The notes: generated from the sequence alone by a model not told the origin. 64,000 nt of DNA from Pseudarthrobacter oxydans (GCF_034258515.1 NZ_CP139438.1:620001-684000); one strand, 5' to 3'; shown: positions 16,884 to 26,124, counted from the first letter of the stretch. Numbers and translations: made by a program.

Positions 16884-18479
16884 CTACTTTTCCCAGGGCG
16901 CCTTGATGGGGAAGTACTTCTCCAGGAAGTCCGTCACCAGTGCGGCGCGCTCGTCGGCATCCACCTCGGGGAAGCTGCCATCGTTCAGGCAGAAGAAATC
17001 CATGTTCCGCTTGGCCAGCAGCTTGGGCAGGTAGTTCAGTCCCGTCCGCATGGTGGTGTCCACGTAACGGACCTTCGCCGCCGTCTGGGTTACTGCCCGG
17101 CCCGTGAGCAGGGCGTAGTAGTGGTAGAAGGAGTTGGTCACGGAGATGTTGTCCGCCGCCCTGAAGCGGCTGGCCGCCGTCTTTCGGAATTCCTCCGGGA
17201 ACTCGCGCTCCATCTTCGCCACCACGCTGCGCCGCAGCGGCGCTGCGGTGTGCTCCAGGTGCCGGGTGGTGATGCGGCCGAACCTGTTCCACAACAGCTT
17301 GCGGTTGACGCGGGCCGCGTTCTCGAACCCGCTGCGCTCTGCAGCGTTCTCGCCCAGGCCGATCCGGGTTTCGGCCTCGATGAACTTGGTGATGCCTCCC
17401 GGGGTGAAGAACAGGTCCGGGCTGACCGGCCGGCCGAAAAACATGTCGTCATTGGAGTACAGGAAGTGCTCGGACAGGCCTTCGATGTTGTGGAGCTGGC
17501 ACTCCACCGCCTGGGAGTTGTGCGTGGGCAGCACGGAGGGGTCCGAGAAGAACTCCTCACTGCGGACGATGGTCACGGACGGGTGTTCCGCCAGCCACGC
17601 GGGTGCCGGTGAATCCGTGGCAATGAAAATGCGGCGGATCCAGGGCGCAAACATGTAGACGGACCGCAGCGCGTACTTGAGCTCGTTGATCTGCCGGAAG
17701 CGGGCCTCGTGGTCATCGCCCTCGCCCAGGACAACGTCCTTCTGTTGGGCCCGCCGGGCGGCTATGTACTCAGGGGAGCTGCCGTCCACCCAGGAGAACA
17801 CCAGGTCGATGTCGAAGCTGATGTCGCTCGCGTGGTCCGCGAACATGTTCTCGATGGTGGGCCAGGTGTGGCCGTAGCGTTCAACGGTGCCTCGGACGGC
17901 GTCCTGCCGGAGCAGGGTCCTGCGTGTGAGGGAGTTCTCGATCGGCAGGATGATCTCGTCGCCCTTGAAGGACCAAAGCTCAATCTGGACACCCGCGGAG
18001 GCACCGAACTCGAAGCCGCCGGCCGGCTCCACCCGCGGCCGGTACAGGCGGAAGATGCGCGCCTGCCGGTTGGAGGAGAGTTCACCGTCCGCAACCAGGA
18101 GGGAGGTTTTCTTCTTGGCGTCCACGGTCATGGAGTAGAAGGGTTCGTCCTGGCAGGCTTCCACCAGGGCGGCCCGGAGCTTCTTCCTGTCTTTCCAGTC
18201 CAAGGCAATGACAGGGCGGTCGTTGTTGCCCCTGACCAGCAGGTATGCCAGGCCGGCGTTGGCCAGCACATTCCTGACGAACAGCAGGTCCTCCACCATG
18301 GCCTGGTAGGGAGTCCTGTTGTAGTTGATCAGGGCGATGCGGCCCTTGTGCGTAATGACATCAGGGCGCGGGTTGAGGCGCTGCTCAGCTTCTGCGGAGG
18401 TGATCTCTGCGTGAAATTGTTCCTCTACGGATGCCTGGCCGCCGTAGTAGACCTCGTCTTGAACCGGTGCTTCTGTAAT
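16884..18479 (-). CDS. Stealth-family sugar-phosphate transferase
   Basis: Member of the Stealth family (capsule or wall hexose-1-phosphate transferases). The four conserved regions are visible: DIDLVFSWVDGS (CR1), RFRQINELKYALRSV with APWIRRIFIATDS (CR2), HNSQAVECQLHNIEGLSEHF with YSNDDMFFG (CR3) and the tail around MDFFCLND (CR4). The first canonical start, ATG 18299, would drop 60 residues including RPDVITHKGRIALINYNRTP, which reads like real protein. The frame is closed upstream by a TAA, and the only start-like codon with a ribosome-binding site is ATT 18479 (GGAG, 6 nt spacing). I list that longer form of 531 residues. Confidence 0.85.
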   Translation of the reverse strand: MTEAPVQDEVYYGGQASVEEQFHAEITSAEAEQRLNPRPDVITHKGRIALINYNRTPYQAMVEDLLFVRNVLANAGLAYLLVRGNNDRPVIALDWKDRKKLRAALVEACQDEPFYSMTVDAKKKTSLLVADGELSSNRQARIFRLYRPRVEPAGGFEFGASAGVQIELWSFKGDEIILPIENSLTRRTLLRQDAVRGTVERYGHTWPTIENMFADHASDISFDIDLVFSWVDGSSPEYIAARRAQQKDVVLGEGDDHEARFRQINELKYALRSVYMFAPWIRRIFIATDSPAPAWLAEHPSVTIVRSEEFFSDPSVLPTHNSQAVECQLHNIEGLSEHFLYSNDDMFFGRPVSPDLFFTPGGITKFIEAETRIGLGENAAERSGFENAARVNRKLLWNRFGRITTRHLEHTAAPLRRSVVAKMEREFPEEFRKTAASRFRAADNISVTNSFYHYYALLTGRAVTQTAAKVRYVDTTMRTGLNYLPKLLAKRNMDFFCLNDGSFPEVDADERAALVTDFLEKYFPIKAPWEK

Positions 18480-18577
18480 GGTGGTCTCCGTGCTGCGTAT
18501 TAGTTAGCGTTCCTATGTGCATGATAGCCCCGCCGGTAAAACGGCAGGGGTTCGGGCAGCCGATGCCCGGAAGGGGC

Positions 18578-19507
18578 TCAGCCGCCCAGCGCCTCCCGCC
18601 AGCTGCGGAGGAAAGCACCGCCGGCGTCGTCATGGATTACGGACGCCGGAAGCCCCAGGTCCTCGGCGGTCAGGACTTGGTACGGTTTTTCCGGGATGCC
18701 GTCCGCGGGCCGGACATCCACGTGCTTGACCGGGTGGTCGTTGTGGTGAAGCCAGTCAGCCATGGCATAGTCCGTGCGCGAATCGCCAACGGTCCGCCAG
18801 GCCTCCGGGGTGATGCCCTGTGCCGCGAGCAGCTCCACTGCCCGGCTGGCTCCCAGGTCCTTCCCAAGCCGCACCGATTCAATGTCCGTGGAAATGATGG
18901 TGGGGTCCACCCGGTAGTCCACCTCGTCGTCGGAATTGGGGGCGTGGTGGTCCAGCCGCACCACTCCCAGCCCGTGGCGGGCCATCAGGTCCATGGCGTC
19001 GGCGTCGAAGAGTTTTTGCTCCGCCAGGTACTCGGCACTTGGCACCTCGATGTGCTGCTCCACGGACACCATGGCCCGCTTGGTTTCGTCAAAGAACATG
19101 TGCGCTGCATAGTCCTCTGCCACCATCCGCCGGATGTCGTCCCCGTAGGCTGCCGGCACGGCGAGTTCGCGGTCCACGTGGATAGGGCCGGGCCCGGCCG
19201 CGGTGTAGCTGAACCAGACGGCGCCCTTCTCGCAGACGGCGTGGATGATGGTGCCTGACGGAATCCCGGCGGCGATCATGGGTTCCATGACCTGTTCCCT
19301 GATGAACGCGTCAGAGCGCCCGGTGTTGAAAACAACGGGGATGCCGGCGGCGGCGAGGGCCACCAGGTCGTCGATGATCTCCCGCTTCACATCGCGGGTG
19401 ACCGGACTTGCCACCGGCCCGTCCACGTCGAGCAGGAGTGCCAGAGGCGGTGTGGCTCGTGCATGGGCTCCTGGTGCGGGCACGGCGGGGGACTCGGATA
19501 CTGTCAT
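18578..19507 (-). CDS. HAD-superfamily hydrolase
   Basis: Probable phosphatase of the HAD superfamily, 309 residues. Motif I is LLLDVDGPVASP (about 24-35) with both nucleophile-region aspartates. Motif II lies at FNTGRSD, and motif IV at VGDSRTDYAMADWL. The large middle part looks like a Cof-type (C2) cap. It is on the same strand as the Stealth gene, about 100 bp upstream, and may act on the same sugar-phosphate chemistry. That link is only positional. The substrate is unknown. Confidence 0.88.
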   Translation of the reverse strand: MTVSESPAVPAPGAHARATPPLALLLDVDGPVASPVTRDVKREIIDDLVALAAAGIPVVFNTGRSDAFIREQVMEPMIAAGIPSGTIIHAVCEKGAVWFSYTAAGPGPIHVDRELAVPAAYGDDIRRMVAEDYAAHMFFDETKRAMVSVEQHIEVPSAEYLAEQKLFDADAMDLMARHGLGVVRLDHHAPNSDDEVDYRVDPTIISTDIESVRLGKDLGASRAVELLAAQGITPEAWRTVGDSRTDYAMADWLHHNDHPVKHVDVRPADGIPEKPYQVLTAEDLGLPASVIHDDAGGAFLRSWREALGG

Positions 19508-19655
19508 ACATCTATTCTCTCAGCAGTGCCGGGGGCGGGCTGTTCCTGGCGGGCCTTGGGCACCGCATGTGACACATGGTCACTGTTTGGCCACAACCTG
19601 CAACAGGCACGCCCGGGCACTTTCGCTGGACGTGCAGGATGCCTAGTGTGGCAAG

Positions 19656-19955
19656 GTGATATTCAAAGCTGTGGGCGAGGGCCGCCCTTACCCCGACCAT
19701 GGTTACATGACGCCGAAGGACTGGGCCTCGCTCCCGCCGCGGCCCGTCCGGCTGGATGAGCTGGTGACCACCAAACGCACCCTTGACCTGGAAGCGCTGC
19801 TGGCCGAGGACTCCACCTTTTTCGGTGACCTATTCCCGCACGTGGTGCAGTACCAGGGAACCCTGTACCTGGAGGACGGGCTGCACCGCGCCGTCCGCAC
19901 CGCCCTGCACCAGCGCACCGCAATCCACGCTCGCGTCCTGGTGATAGATGGCTAG
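19656..19955 (+). CDS. Conserved actinobacterial protein, ParB/VapB-like (99 aa)
   Basis: Small cytoplasmic protein of 99 residues. The N-terminus MIFKAVGEGRPYPDHG, the central VRLDELVTTKRTLDLEALL and the end LYLEDGLHRAVRTALHQR match a conserved actinobacterial family that annotation pipelines, as I recall, often call VapB-type antitoxin. The DGLHRAV patch also resembles the ParB/Srx active-site motif. No toxin gene is adjacent, so I doubt an antitoxin role. It starts with GTG and overlaps the next gene by 8 bp, so co-translation with the LytR_C protein is likely. Confidence 0.8.
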   Translation: MIFKAVGEGRPYPDHGYMTPKDWASLPPRPVRLDELVTTKRTLDLEALLAEDSTFFGDLFPHVVQYQGTLYLEDGLHRAVRTALHQRTAIHARVLVIDG

Positions 19956-20622
19956 GAAAAAGCAGCAGGACGTCAGTGTCCTCCACGGCCACCACGTTGT
20001 CACCGGCCCCGAACTGCGGGCCACCTTTGAAGCGGCCCGCGACGCCGACGATACAGCGCGCGTGCGCCGCCGGGCGCTGCACGGGGTTGTCCTGGTCCTC
20101 CTGATCGGCCTCATCGTTGCGGCCATCATCACCGCGCTGGCCATCATCGACGAACGGCTGAAGTTTCCTGCCGCAGCGCCGGCCGAGGAGGCCGTTTCCA
20201 CCTGCCCGGCCGCCACCTTTGACTACACCCCCCACGAGCAGATCAACCTCAACGTCTATAACTCCACCAGCAGGCCCGGGCTGGCCCGCTCGGTGGCGGA
20301 TGAGTTCCTGGCCAGGAAGTTCGTAGTGGGCGCGGTGTCCAACATCGACGCAGGCTACCGTGGCATTGCCGCCGTGGTTTCCGGGGCGGCCGGGCAGGCC
20401 GCTGCCTTCAGTGTCCAGCGCAACCTGCCGGGTTCGGACTACTTCCAGGACAGCAGGACAGACGGAAGCGTGGACGTGATCCTCTCCCAGGACTACAAGG
20501 CGCTGGCCCCGCCCGAGCTCGTTGACCAGACGCCCGGAAAGCTGGGTTGTCCGCGGGAAAGCCGCCGGGTTGCCGACGACGACAAATGGCCAGTCATCCC
20601 CTCTGCAGCGCCCACTCCGTGA
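19948..20622 (+). CDS. LytR C-terminal-domain membrane protein
   Basis: Single-pass membrane protein of 224 residues. A positively charged cytoplasmic N-terminus (1-42, RVRRRALHG) is followed by one membrane helix at about 43-67. The rest is extracellular and contains a LytR_C domain, with INLNVYNSTSRPGLARSVADE followed by FVVGAVSNID. LytR_C domains occur in wall-associated proteins, often fused to LytR-CpsA-Psr ligases; here the domain stands alone. The start ATG overlaps the stop of the upstream gene. A role at the cell wall is inferred. Confidence 0.9.
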   Translation: MARKKQQDVSVLHGHHVVTGPELRATFEAARDADDTARVRRRALHGVVLVLLIGLIVAAIITALAIIDERLKFPAAAPAEEAVSTCPAATFDYTPHEQINLNVYNSTSRPGLARSVADEFLARKFVVGAVSNIDAGYRGIAAVVSGAAGQAAAFSVQRNLPGSDYFQDSRTDGSVDVILSQDYKALAPPELVDQTPGKLGCPRESRRVADDDKWPVIPSAAPTP

Positions 20623-20656
20623 CGCGGGGTTGGCCGCCCGCCCACTGTGGTGCTGC

Positions 20657-21307
20657 TTAGCCAGCCACCGCGGGAAGCGGGGCCAGCCGGACGGGGCGGC
20701 CGTCGTCGTCGAACCTTGCCCCGGCCCCGAGCTGGATGAAGCGGACCGTCCTGGCCACCCGGGCTTCCAGTTCGGCGGGCTCATCGCTGCCCCTGGCCGC
20801 GCTGGAGGACAGCGTGCCCAGGATCAGCTGTGCCTGCTGGTTGACGTCCGCCACAGGAAGGTAGCCCTGCTCCATTCCGTCCCGCAGGATCCCCTGCAGC
20901 AGGACGCTCAGCTCGCCCACGTGGTTGGCGAGTTTGGCAAAGGACGACGGCGAGAGCACCGCTCCCATGGCAGGCCCCGGCGGGAGGTGGCGGCGGCTGA
21001 GGTCCACCACCTGCGCGCGGACGTACAGCGCGAGCCTGTCCACGGGGTTGTCCAGTCGTCCCAGGGAGTCCCGCAGTTCGGAGAGGAACTTCTCAGTCTC
21101 ATCCAGGGCGTAGGAAATCAGCAGCTCTTCGATGTCCGCGTAGTAGTTGTAGACGGCGGTCCGGCCCACCCCGGCGTGCCGTGCCACGTCCGTCATGGTC
21201 AGCCCGGGCAGGCCATGGGAGAAAAGGAGTTCGCCGAAGGCCGTAAGGATGCGGCGCTGGGTGTCCGCTCGCTGCTCGGCATTACTGGCCGCTGAAATCC
21301 TGGGCAT
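20657..21307 (-). CDS. TetR/AcrR-family transcriptional regulator
   Basis: Repressor of 216 residues. The N-terminal helix-turn-helix spans about 20-65, with ILTAFGELLFSHGLPGLTMTDVA and then HAGVGRTAVYNYYADIEELL. The C-terminal ligand-binding domain is typical in size. Upstream, GACAC (21311-21315) and GTGTC (21327-21331) form a short inverted repeat next to the start codon and could be its own operator. The likely targets are itself and perhaps the DsbA-like gene, which is transcribed in the same direction 57 bp upstream. Confidence 0.92.
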   Translation of the reverse strand: MPRISAASNAEQRADTQRRILTAFGELLFSHGLPGLTMTDVARHAGVGRTAVYNYYADIEELLISYALDETEKFLSELRDSLGRLDNPVDRLALYVRAQVVDLSRRHLPPGPAMGAVLSPSSFAKLANHVGELSVLLQGILRDGMEQGYLPVADVNQQAQLILGTLSSSAARGSDEPAELEARVARTVRFIQLGAGARFDDDGRPVRLAPLPAVAG

Positions 21308-21364
21308 ACAGACACTTTACCGCCATGTGTCAGTAAACGCCCCGCCCTTTCCTGCCGCACTTTC

Positions 21365-22063
21365 CTACGCCGGGCAGCCGTCCGGTCCGCAGGCCTCCCC
21401 CTCGCCGGAGTTGACCATGACAAGGGGATTGGCTTCCTGCCATGCCTGGTTCAAGGCGGCAGTGAAGGTCTCAACGGGTTGTGCCCCGGAGAGTCCGTAC
21501 TTCCGGTCGATCACGAAGAACGGGACGCCGCTGATGCCCAGGGACCGGCCCTCCTCGAAATCGAAGCGGACTGCGTCCGCGTACTTGTCCGTGGTGAAGA
21601 GCTCATCCACTGCGCCGGGGTCGATGCCGAGTTCGACGCCGAGCGACGCAAGGTACTGCCGGCTGCCGATGTCCTTGCCATGCTCGAAGTGGTCGCTGAG
21701 CAGGCGTTCCTTTGCAGCATCCTGCTTGCCGTGGGCAGCGGCAAGGTGGATCAGGCGGTGCGCGGTGAAGCTGTTGGCCACCACCACCGAGTCGAACCGG
21801 TAATTCAGGCCCTCGGCCTTCGCCTGGCCGGCAACGTGGCCGAACATCGCCGAGACCTGCTCTGCGGGGATGCCCTTGCGGGAACTCAGGTACTCGAGTT
21901 CCGTGCCGTCATAGTGCTCGGGAAGGGTGGGGTCCAGCTGGTAGCTGCGCCAGGTCACGTCCACGTAATCACGGTGCGGGAAGGCCGCCAGGGCAGCTTC
22001 GAAGCGCCGCTTGCCAATAAAGCACCACGGGCAGGCAACATCGGACCAGATCTCTATCTTCAT
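21365..22063 (-). CDS. DsbA-family oxidoreductase (FrnE-like)
   Basis: Cytoplasmic thioredoxin-fold protein of about 232 residues, like FrnE and 2-hydroxychromene-2-carboxylate isomerase relatives. The N-terminus MKIEIWSDVACPWCFIGKRR carries the CPWC redox motif at 11-14. The helical insert has VVANSFTAHRL and the cis-proline loop is GISGVPFFVID. A second cysteine pair, CGPDGC, lies at the C-terminus, as in several FrnE proteins. ATG 22063 gives the standard start; an upstream ATG at 22144 would add 27 atypical residues. FrnE relatives are linked to oxidative stress. Confidence 0.93.
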   Translation of the reverse strand: MKIEIWSDVACPWCFIGKRRFEAALAAFPHRDYVDVTWRSYQLDPTLPEHYDGTELEYLSSRKGIPAEQVSAMFGHVAGQAKAEGLNYRFDSVVVANSFTAHRLIHLAAAHGKQDAAKERLLSDHFEHGKDIGSRQYLASLGVELGIDPGAVDELFTTDKYADAVRFDFEEGRSLGISGVPFFVIDRKYGLSGAQPVETFTAALNQAWQEANPLVMVNSGEGEACGPDGCPA

Positions 22064-22283
22064 GTTGGACGTAACCGCGGATTTCGGGCCGCCATTCCGG
22101 AGCCCGGTGTTAGTTGCCGCACAGTGGGTCTTGTCTGCCGCCAATCCTGCGCCATAGTCTGAGTTGAAGGCTAAGCAGATGCCACCGGATGATTCTGAAT
22201 TAGACCGCGGGACATATCAGGTTCCGCGGACAGTATTGCCCGGCCCGGCTGGGGAGCCAGGCCCGTTCTAGGCGAGGCCAGGA

Positions 22284-23345
22284 ATGCGGATAGGACTGGT
22301 TGCAGGACCTTGGATCCCTGTTCCACCGGTAACGTACGGTGGCATTGAAAGAGTAGTGGACAGCCTCGCCAGAGGCTTTGCGGCGGCCGGGCATGACGTC
22401 GTGTTGGCAGCTCCCTCGGACAGCACATGCGCTGTCCCCCGGGCTCCGGGCATGCGGCCTGCCCACAGTGACGGACTCGGTTTAGCCATCTCTGAGCTGA
22501 GCCACGTAGTCCGGGCGTACGCAGCCATGGGGGACGTGGATATCATCCATGACCACACCCTCACCGGCCCCCTGTACGTGGAGCGGCCTGACCAGGTCCC
22601 GGTGGCAACGACAATCCACGGCCCGCTCAGTGCGGACGCAGTGGATATCTACCGTGCCATCGGCCGGAGGGCGGCTGTGATCGCTATCTCCCGGGACCAG
22701 TGCTCGCGCGCACCGGAGGTGCCGGTGACGCGGGTCATCCACCACGGGATGGACGTTTCCTCCGTTCCGATGGGGTCGGGGACCGGCGGCTACCTGTGCT
22801 TCGTCGGGCGGGCCTGCGCCGATAAGGGACTGCTGGAGGCCATTATGATCGCCAGGGAGGCGGGACTGCCGCTGCGGATAGCGGTCAAGATGCGCGACCC
22901 CGACGAAATCCGGTATTTCCGTGAGGTCATCGAGCCCATGCTGGGGCCCAATGAGGACTTCGTCGGCGAAGTGGACGACGCCATCAAGTATCGGCTGATG
23001 GGCGAGGCGCTGGCCTTCCTCAACCCGATTCAGTGGTCTGAACCTTTCGGGCTGGTCATGATCGAGGCGCTTGCCACAGGCACCCCTGTAATAGGCACCC
23101 GGATAGGTTCCGCACCCGAAATTATCGACCATGGCCGGACCGGGTACCTGGGAAGCACGGAGCAGCTGGCGGGCTTTGTGCATGAGGCGGAGAGCCTCAG
23201 CCGTGCAGCTTGCCGAAAGGCCGCCGCGGAACGGTTCAGCGAGGAACGCATGGTGAACGAGCACCTCCGGCTCTTCGAGAAGCTGGTCGCAGGGGAGGCT
23301 CCCCCAGGGGTTCCGGATGCGATCGGTTTGCACCAGAATCTTTAA
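22284..23345 (+). CDS. Glycosyltransferase family 4
   Basis: GT-B fold glycosyltransferase, 353 residues. The N-terminal domain starts MRIGLVAGPWIPVPPVTYGG with the glycine-rich acceptor-side loop. The C-terminal nucleotide-sugar site has FVGRACADKGLLEAI and EPFGLVMIEALATGTPVIGT, with the E-x7-E pattern of retaining GT4 enzymes. No membrane segment is present. It is followed 55 bp later by a debranching-type amylase gene on the same strand, so the two may act together on storage or trehalose-like glucans. Donor and acceptor are unknown. Confidence 0.92.
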   Translation: MRIGLVAGPWIPVPPVTYGGIERVVDSLARGFAAAGHDVVLAAPSDSTCAVPRAPGMRPAHSDGLGLAISELSHVVRAYAAMGDVDIIHDHTLTGPLYVERPDQVPVATTIHGPLSADAVDIYRAIGRRAAVIAISRDQCSRAPEVPVTRVIHHGMDVSSVPMGSGTGGYLCFVGRACADKGLLEAIMIAREAGLPLRIAVKMRDPDEIRYFREVIEPMLGPNEDFVGEVDDAIKYRLMGEALAFLNPIQWSEPFGLVMIEALATGTPVIGTRIGSAPEIIDHGRTGYLGSTEQLAGFVHEAESLSRAACRKAAAERFSEERMVNEHLRLFEKLVAGEAPPGVPDAIGLHQNL

Positions 23346-23400
23346 GGGACGGTCTTCCGAACCGCGGTAAGTCCGCCTCCTAGCGAAGGAGCCCTTTCCC

Positions 23401-25539
23401 TTGACTGCATGGAACGCCGACACCGAGGCCGCCGCATCCGAATCAGGTTCGGTGACGGTGCTGGAAGGATCCTCGTTCTGCATCTCATCCGGCACCGGGG
23501 ACATCAGTTCAGACACCGGCACGAACGGTGCTTTCTACCAGGACACGCGCATCATTTCCCACTGGATCCTCCGAGTTAATGGCTCCTTGCGTGAACCGTT
23601 GGCGGCGCAACGGCCCAAGCCCTTCGAAGCCACCTTCGTTGGGAGGGCCCAGTGGCCGGACGGCCGGTTCGACAGCCCGCTGGTGGTCCGTCAAACCCGC
23701 CACATCGGCCCCGGCCTGCAGGACGACATCACGCTGGAGAACTACTCGGCTGAGCCTGTGGAATGCGACATCGAACTCCTCGTTGGTGCAGACCAGGACG
23801 ATCTTTTCGACGTCAAGGTGGGCCGCACGTCAAAGCATGCCGAGGCCGTCCGCACGGTCCGCGACGGCCAGCTCGTGATTGAAAGCGCCCGCAACGGCCA
23901 ACGGCGGGGAACGGCCGTCCGGGCCCGCGGCGCCGCCGTCAGCACAGACGGGCTCCGCTTCCGCGCCACCATTCCACCCCGCGGCAAGTGGGCTACCAGC
24001 ATCATTGTGGTCCCCCTGATCAACGGGCAGGCCCCCGCCGACGCCTTCAGCGAGGACGGGCTGCCGCACCACCGGGAGGGCGCCCGCCGGCACCGGCACT
24101 GGGAGCAGAACGTCCCGCTGATCACCGTGTCGGACGCCAACCTGCAGGATCTGCTGAACCGCAGCCAAAGCGACCTGGGATCCCTGCGGATCTTCGACCC
24201 GCACCATCCGGAACGGGTAGCCGTCGCCGCCGGCGCCCCCTGGTTCATGGCGCTCTTCGGCCGCGACTCCATCCTCTCCTCCTACATGAGCCTGATGGTG
24301 GACCCCAAACTGGCGGCCGGGACGTTGCAGACCTTGGCCGGCCTCCAGGGGACGAAGGTGGACACGGACTCCGAGGAAGAACCGGGGCGCATCCCGCACG
24401 AGGTGAGGTTGGGCGTCACCGCGGGGCTGGCGCTGGGGGGCAGCGCCTACTACGGCACCGCTGACGCCACGCCGCTGTTTGCGGCCCTGGTTGGCGAGCT
24501 GAGCAGGTGGGGGCAGTCAAAGGACATTGTGGAGCCGTTGGTGCCCCACGTGGACAGGGCTTTGGAGTGGATCGAGAAGTACGGGGACCGCGACGGCGAC
24601 GGGTTCGTGGAGTACATCCGGCCCAACGACCATGGACTCGTCAACCAGGGGTGGAAGGATTCCTGGGACGGCATCAACTTCGCGGACGGGACCATGGCGG
24701 AGGCGCCCATTGCCCTCTGCGAAGTCCAGGCCTACGTTTACTCCGCCTATGTGGGCCGGTCACTGCTGGCCCGCTGGAGCGGCGACCGCGCCCTGGAACA
24801 GCACTGGGCTGAACGCGCCGCGGATTTGAAGGCCGCCTTCAACGAGAAGTTCTGGCTGCCGGACAAGGGTTACTTCGCCGTGGCGCTGGATAAGGACAAG
24901 CGGCCGGTGGACGCGTGTACTTCAAACATGGGGCACTGCCTCTGGATGGGCATCGTGGATGAGGACAAGGCGGCTTCCGTGGTGGAGCACCTGATGTCCC
25001 CGCAGATGTTCACCGGCTGGGGAATCCGCACCCTCAGCTCGGACATGGGCGCCTACAACCCGGTGAGCTACCACAACGGCTCGGTGTGGCCGCATGACAC
25101 GGCCCTGGTGGCAACCGGGCTGATGCGCTACGGATTCGTGGAAGAGGCGCGCCGGGTGGCCACCGGCATCTTCGAGGCAGCTGAGCATTTTGACGGCAGG
25201 CTGCCCGAACTGTTCTGCGGTTTCGACCGCGGCGAGTTCTCCGGACCGGTGGCATACCCCACCGCCTGCTCGCCGCAGGCATGGGCGGCGGCGGCGCCCA
25301 TACAACTGGTCCGGGCCCTGCTCCGCTTCGACCCCGTCTTCACGCACGGGGTAGTGCACCTGGCGCCGATCCTTCCGGAGGAGGTGGGCGAGTTCCGGGC
25401 TGAAAACGTGCTGCTGGACACCGCCCGCATCAACATCAGGGCGTCCGGGACCCACGGCACCGTGGAGGGGTTGCCGCCGGGCCTCAAGCTCCTGGCGGAA
25501 CCGCGCCCGCCACTGGCTTACCCGGCTGAGTACGTGTAA
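23401..25539 (+). CDS. Glycogen-debranching-like amylo-alpha-1,6-glucosidase
   Basis: Cytoplasmic glycoside hydrolase of 712 residues. The N-terminal 230 residues match the GDE_N_bis domain, beginning at VTVLEGSSFCISSGTGDISS. The C-terminal (alpha/alpha)6 barrel holds GAPWFMALFGRDSILSSY, NQGWKDSWDGINFADG and NGSVWPHDTAL, the conserved blocks of the amylo-1,6-glucosidase/GH63-like clan. It starts at TTG 23401, with AGCGAAGGAG upstream. Many actinobacteria carry this gene next to a GT4 gene, as here. The precise substrate is not readable from sequence. Confidence 0.9.
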   Translation: MTAWNADTEAAASESGSVTVLEGSSFCISSGTGDISSDTGTNGAFYQDTRIISHWILRVNGSLREPLAAQRPKPFEATFVGRAQWPDGRFDSPLVVRQTRHIGPGLQDDITLENYSAEPVECDIELLVGADQDDLFDVKVGRTSKHAEAVRTVRDGQLVIESARNGQRRGTAVRARGAAVSTDGLRFRATIPPRGKWATSIIVVPLINGQAPADAFSEDGLPHHREGARRHRHWEQNVPLITVSDANLQDLLNRSQSDLGSLRIFDPHHPERVAVAAGAPWFMALFGRDSILSSYMSLMVDPKLAAGTLQTLAGLQGTKVDTDSEEEPGRIPHEVRLGVTAGLALGGSAYYGTADATPLFAALVGELSRWGQSKDIVEPLVPHVDRALEWIEKYGDRDGDGFVEYIRPNDHGLVNQGWKDSWDGINFADGTMAEAPIALCEVQAYVYSAYVGRSLLARWSGDRALEQHWAERAADLKAAFNEKFWLPDKGYFAVALDKDKRPVDACTSNMGHCLWMGIVDEDKAASVVEHLMSPQMFTGWGIRTLSSDMGAYNPVSYHNGSVWPHDTALVATGLMRYGFVEEARRVATGIFEAAEHFDGRLPELFCGFDRGEFSGPVAYPTACSPQAWAAAAPIQLVRALLRFDPVFTHGVVHLAPILPEEVGEFRAENVLLDTARINIRASGTHGTVEGLPPGLKLLAEPRPPLAYPAEYV

Positions 25540-25559
25540 GAGGGCAGCGGGGGGGCTGG

Positions 25560-26093
25560 TCACAGGAGGGCTCGCTCCAGCACGAAATCGTGCTCCACGG
25601 TATTTCCCAGCCGGAAAGACTTGGTTCCCACCCTGCGGAACCCTGACTTCTCGTAGAAGCGGATGGCCCGCGCGTTTTGGCTGTTGACCCCGAGCCACAC
25701 ACCGGCTGCGCCTGATCCGGCCGCCGCCTGGAGGCTGGCGTGCATCAGCTCCGCAGCGGCGCCCAGGCCGTGGTGCCCGGGATGCACATAGCACTTGCTG
25801 AGCTCCACCGACGGCGTCAATGTCAGCACCGCGGACACATCCGGGTCCGCCGCGGGACGGTTCACCAGGAGGCTGTACCCGCGGAGGGCGCCCTCCCCGT
25901 CTATCACCAGGACGGTGACGTCCGGGTCACTGAGGTACGTCCGGAAGTGCTGTTCGCTGAGGGTGTTCGCCAGATGCGCTGCTATGTCTTCAGGCGACGT
26001 CGACGGCGGGCACGCCAGCGGAAAGGTGACGGTTGCCAGGGCTGCCAGCGCCCCGGCGTCGTCTGTTGTTGCCGGGCGGATGGTGTGGGTCAT
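25560..26093 (-). CDS. GNAT-family N-acetyltransferase
   Basis: Acetyl-CoA-dependent acetyltransferase of 177 residues with the single-domain GNAT fold. Motif A is in LSKCYVHPGHHGLGAAAELMHAS (CoA pyrophosphate loop HHGLGAA), and the C-terminal GVNSQNARAIRFYEKSGFRRVG is the usual motif B. The N-terminus HTIRPATTDDAGALAALA is typical of RimI/YhhY-like enzymes. It is convergent with the debranching enzyme gene, 20 bp away. The acceptor is unknown. Confidence 0.92.
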   Translation of the reverse strand: MTHTIRPATTDDAGALAALATVTFPLACPPSTSPEDIAAHLANTLSEQHFRTYLSDPDVTVLVIDGEGALRGYSLLVNRPAADPDVSAVLTLTPSVELSKCYVHPGHHGLGAAAELMHASLQAAAGSGAAGVWLGVNSQNARAIRFYEKSGFRRVGTKSFRLGNTVEHDFVLERALL

Positions 26094-26124
26094 GCAGGGA
26101 TTCTACGTGCGTGCCCCCCGGGAG

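Noticed and set aside
19656..19955. Toxin-antitoxin pair
   Set aside because: The adjacent gene is a LytR_C membrane protein, not a PIN-domain toxin.
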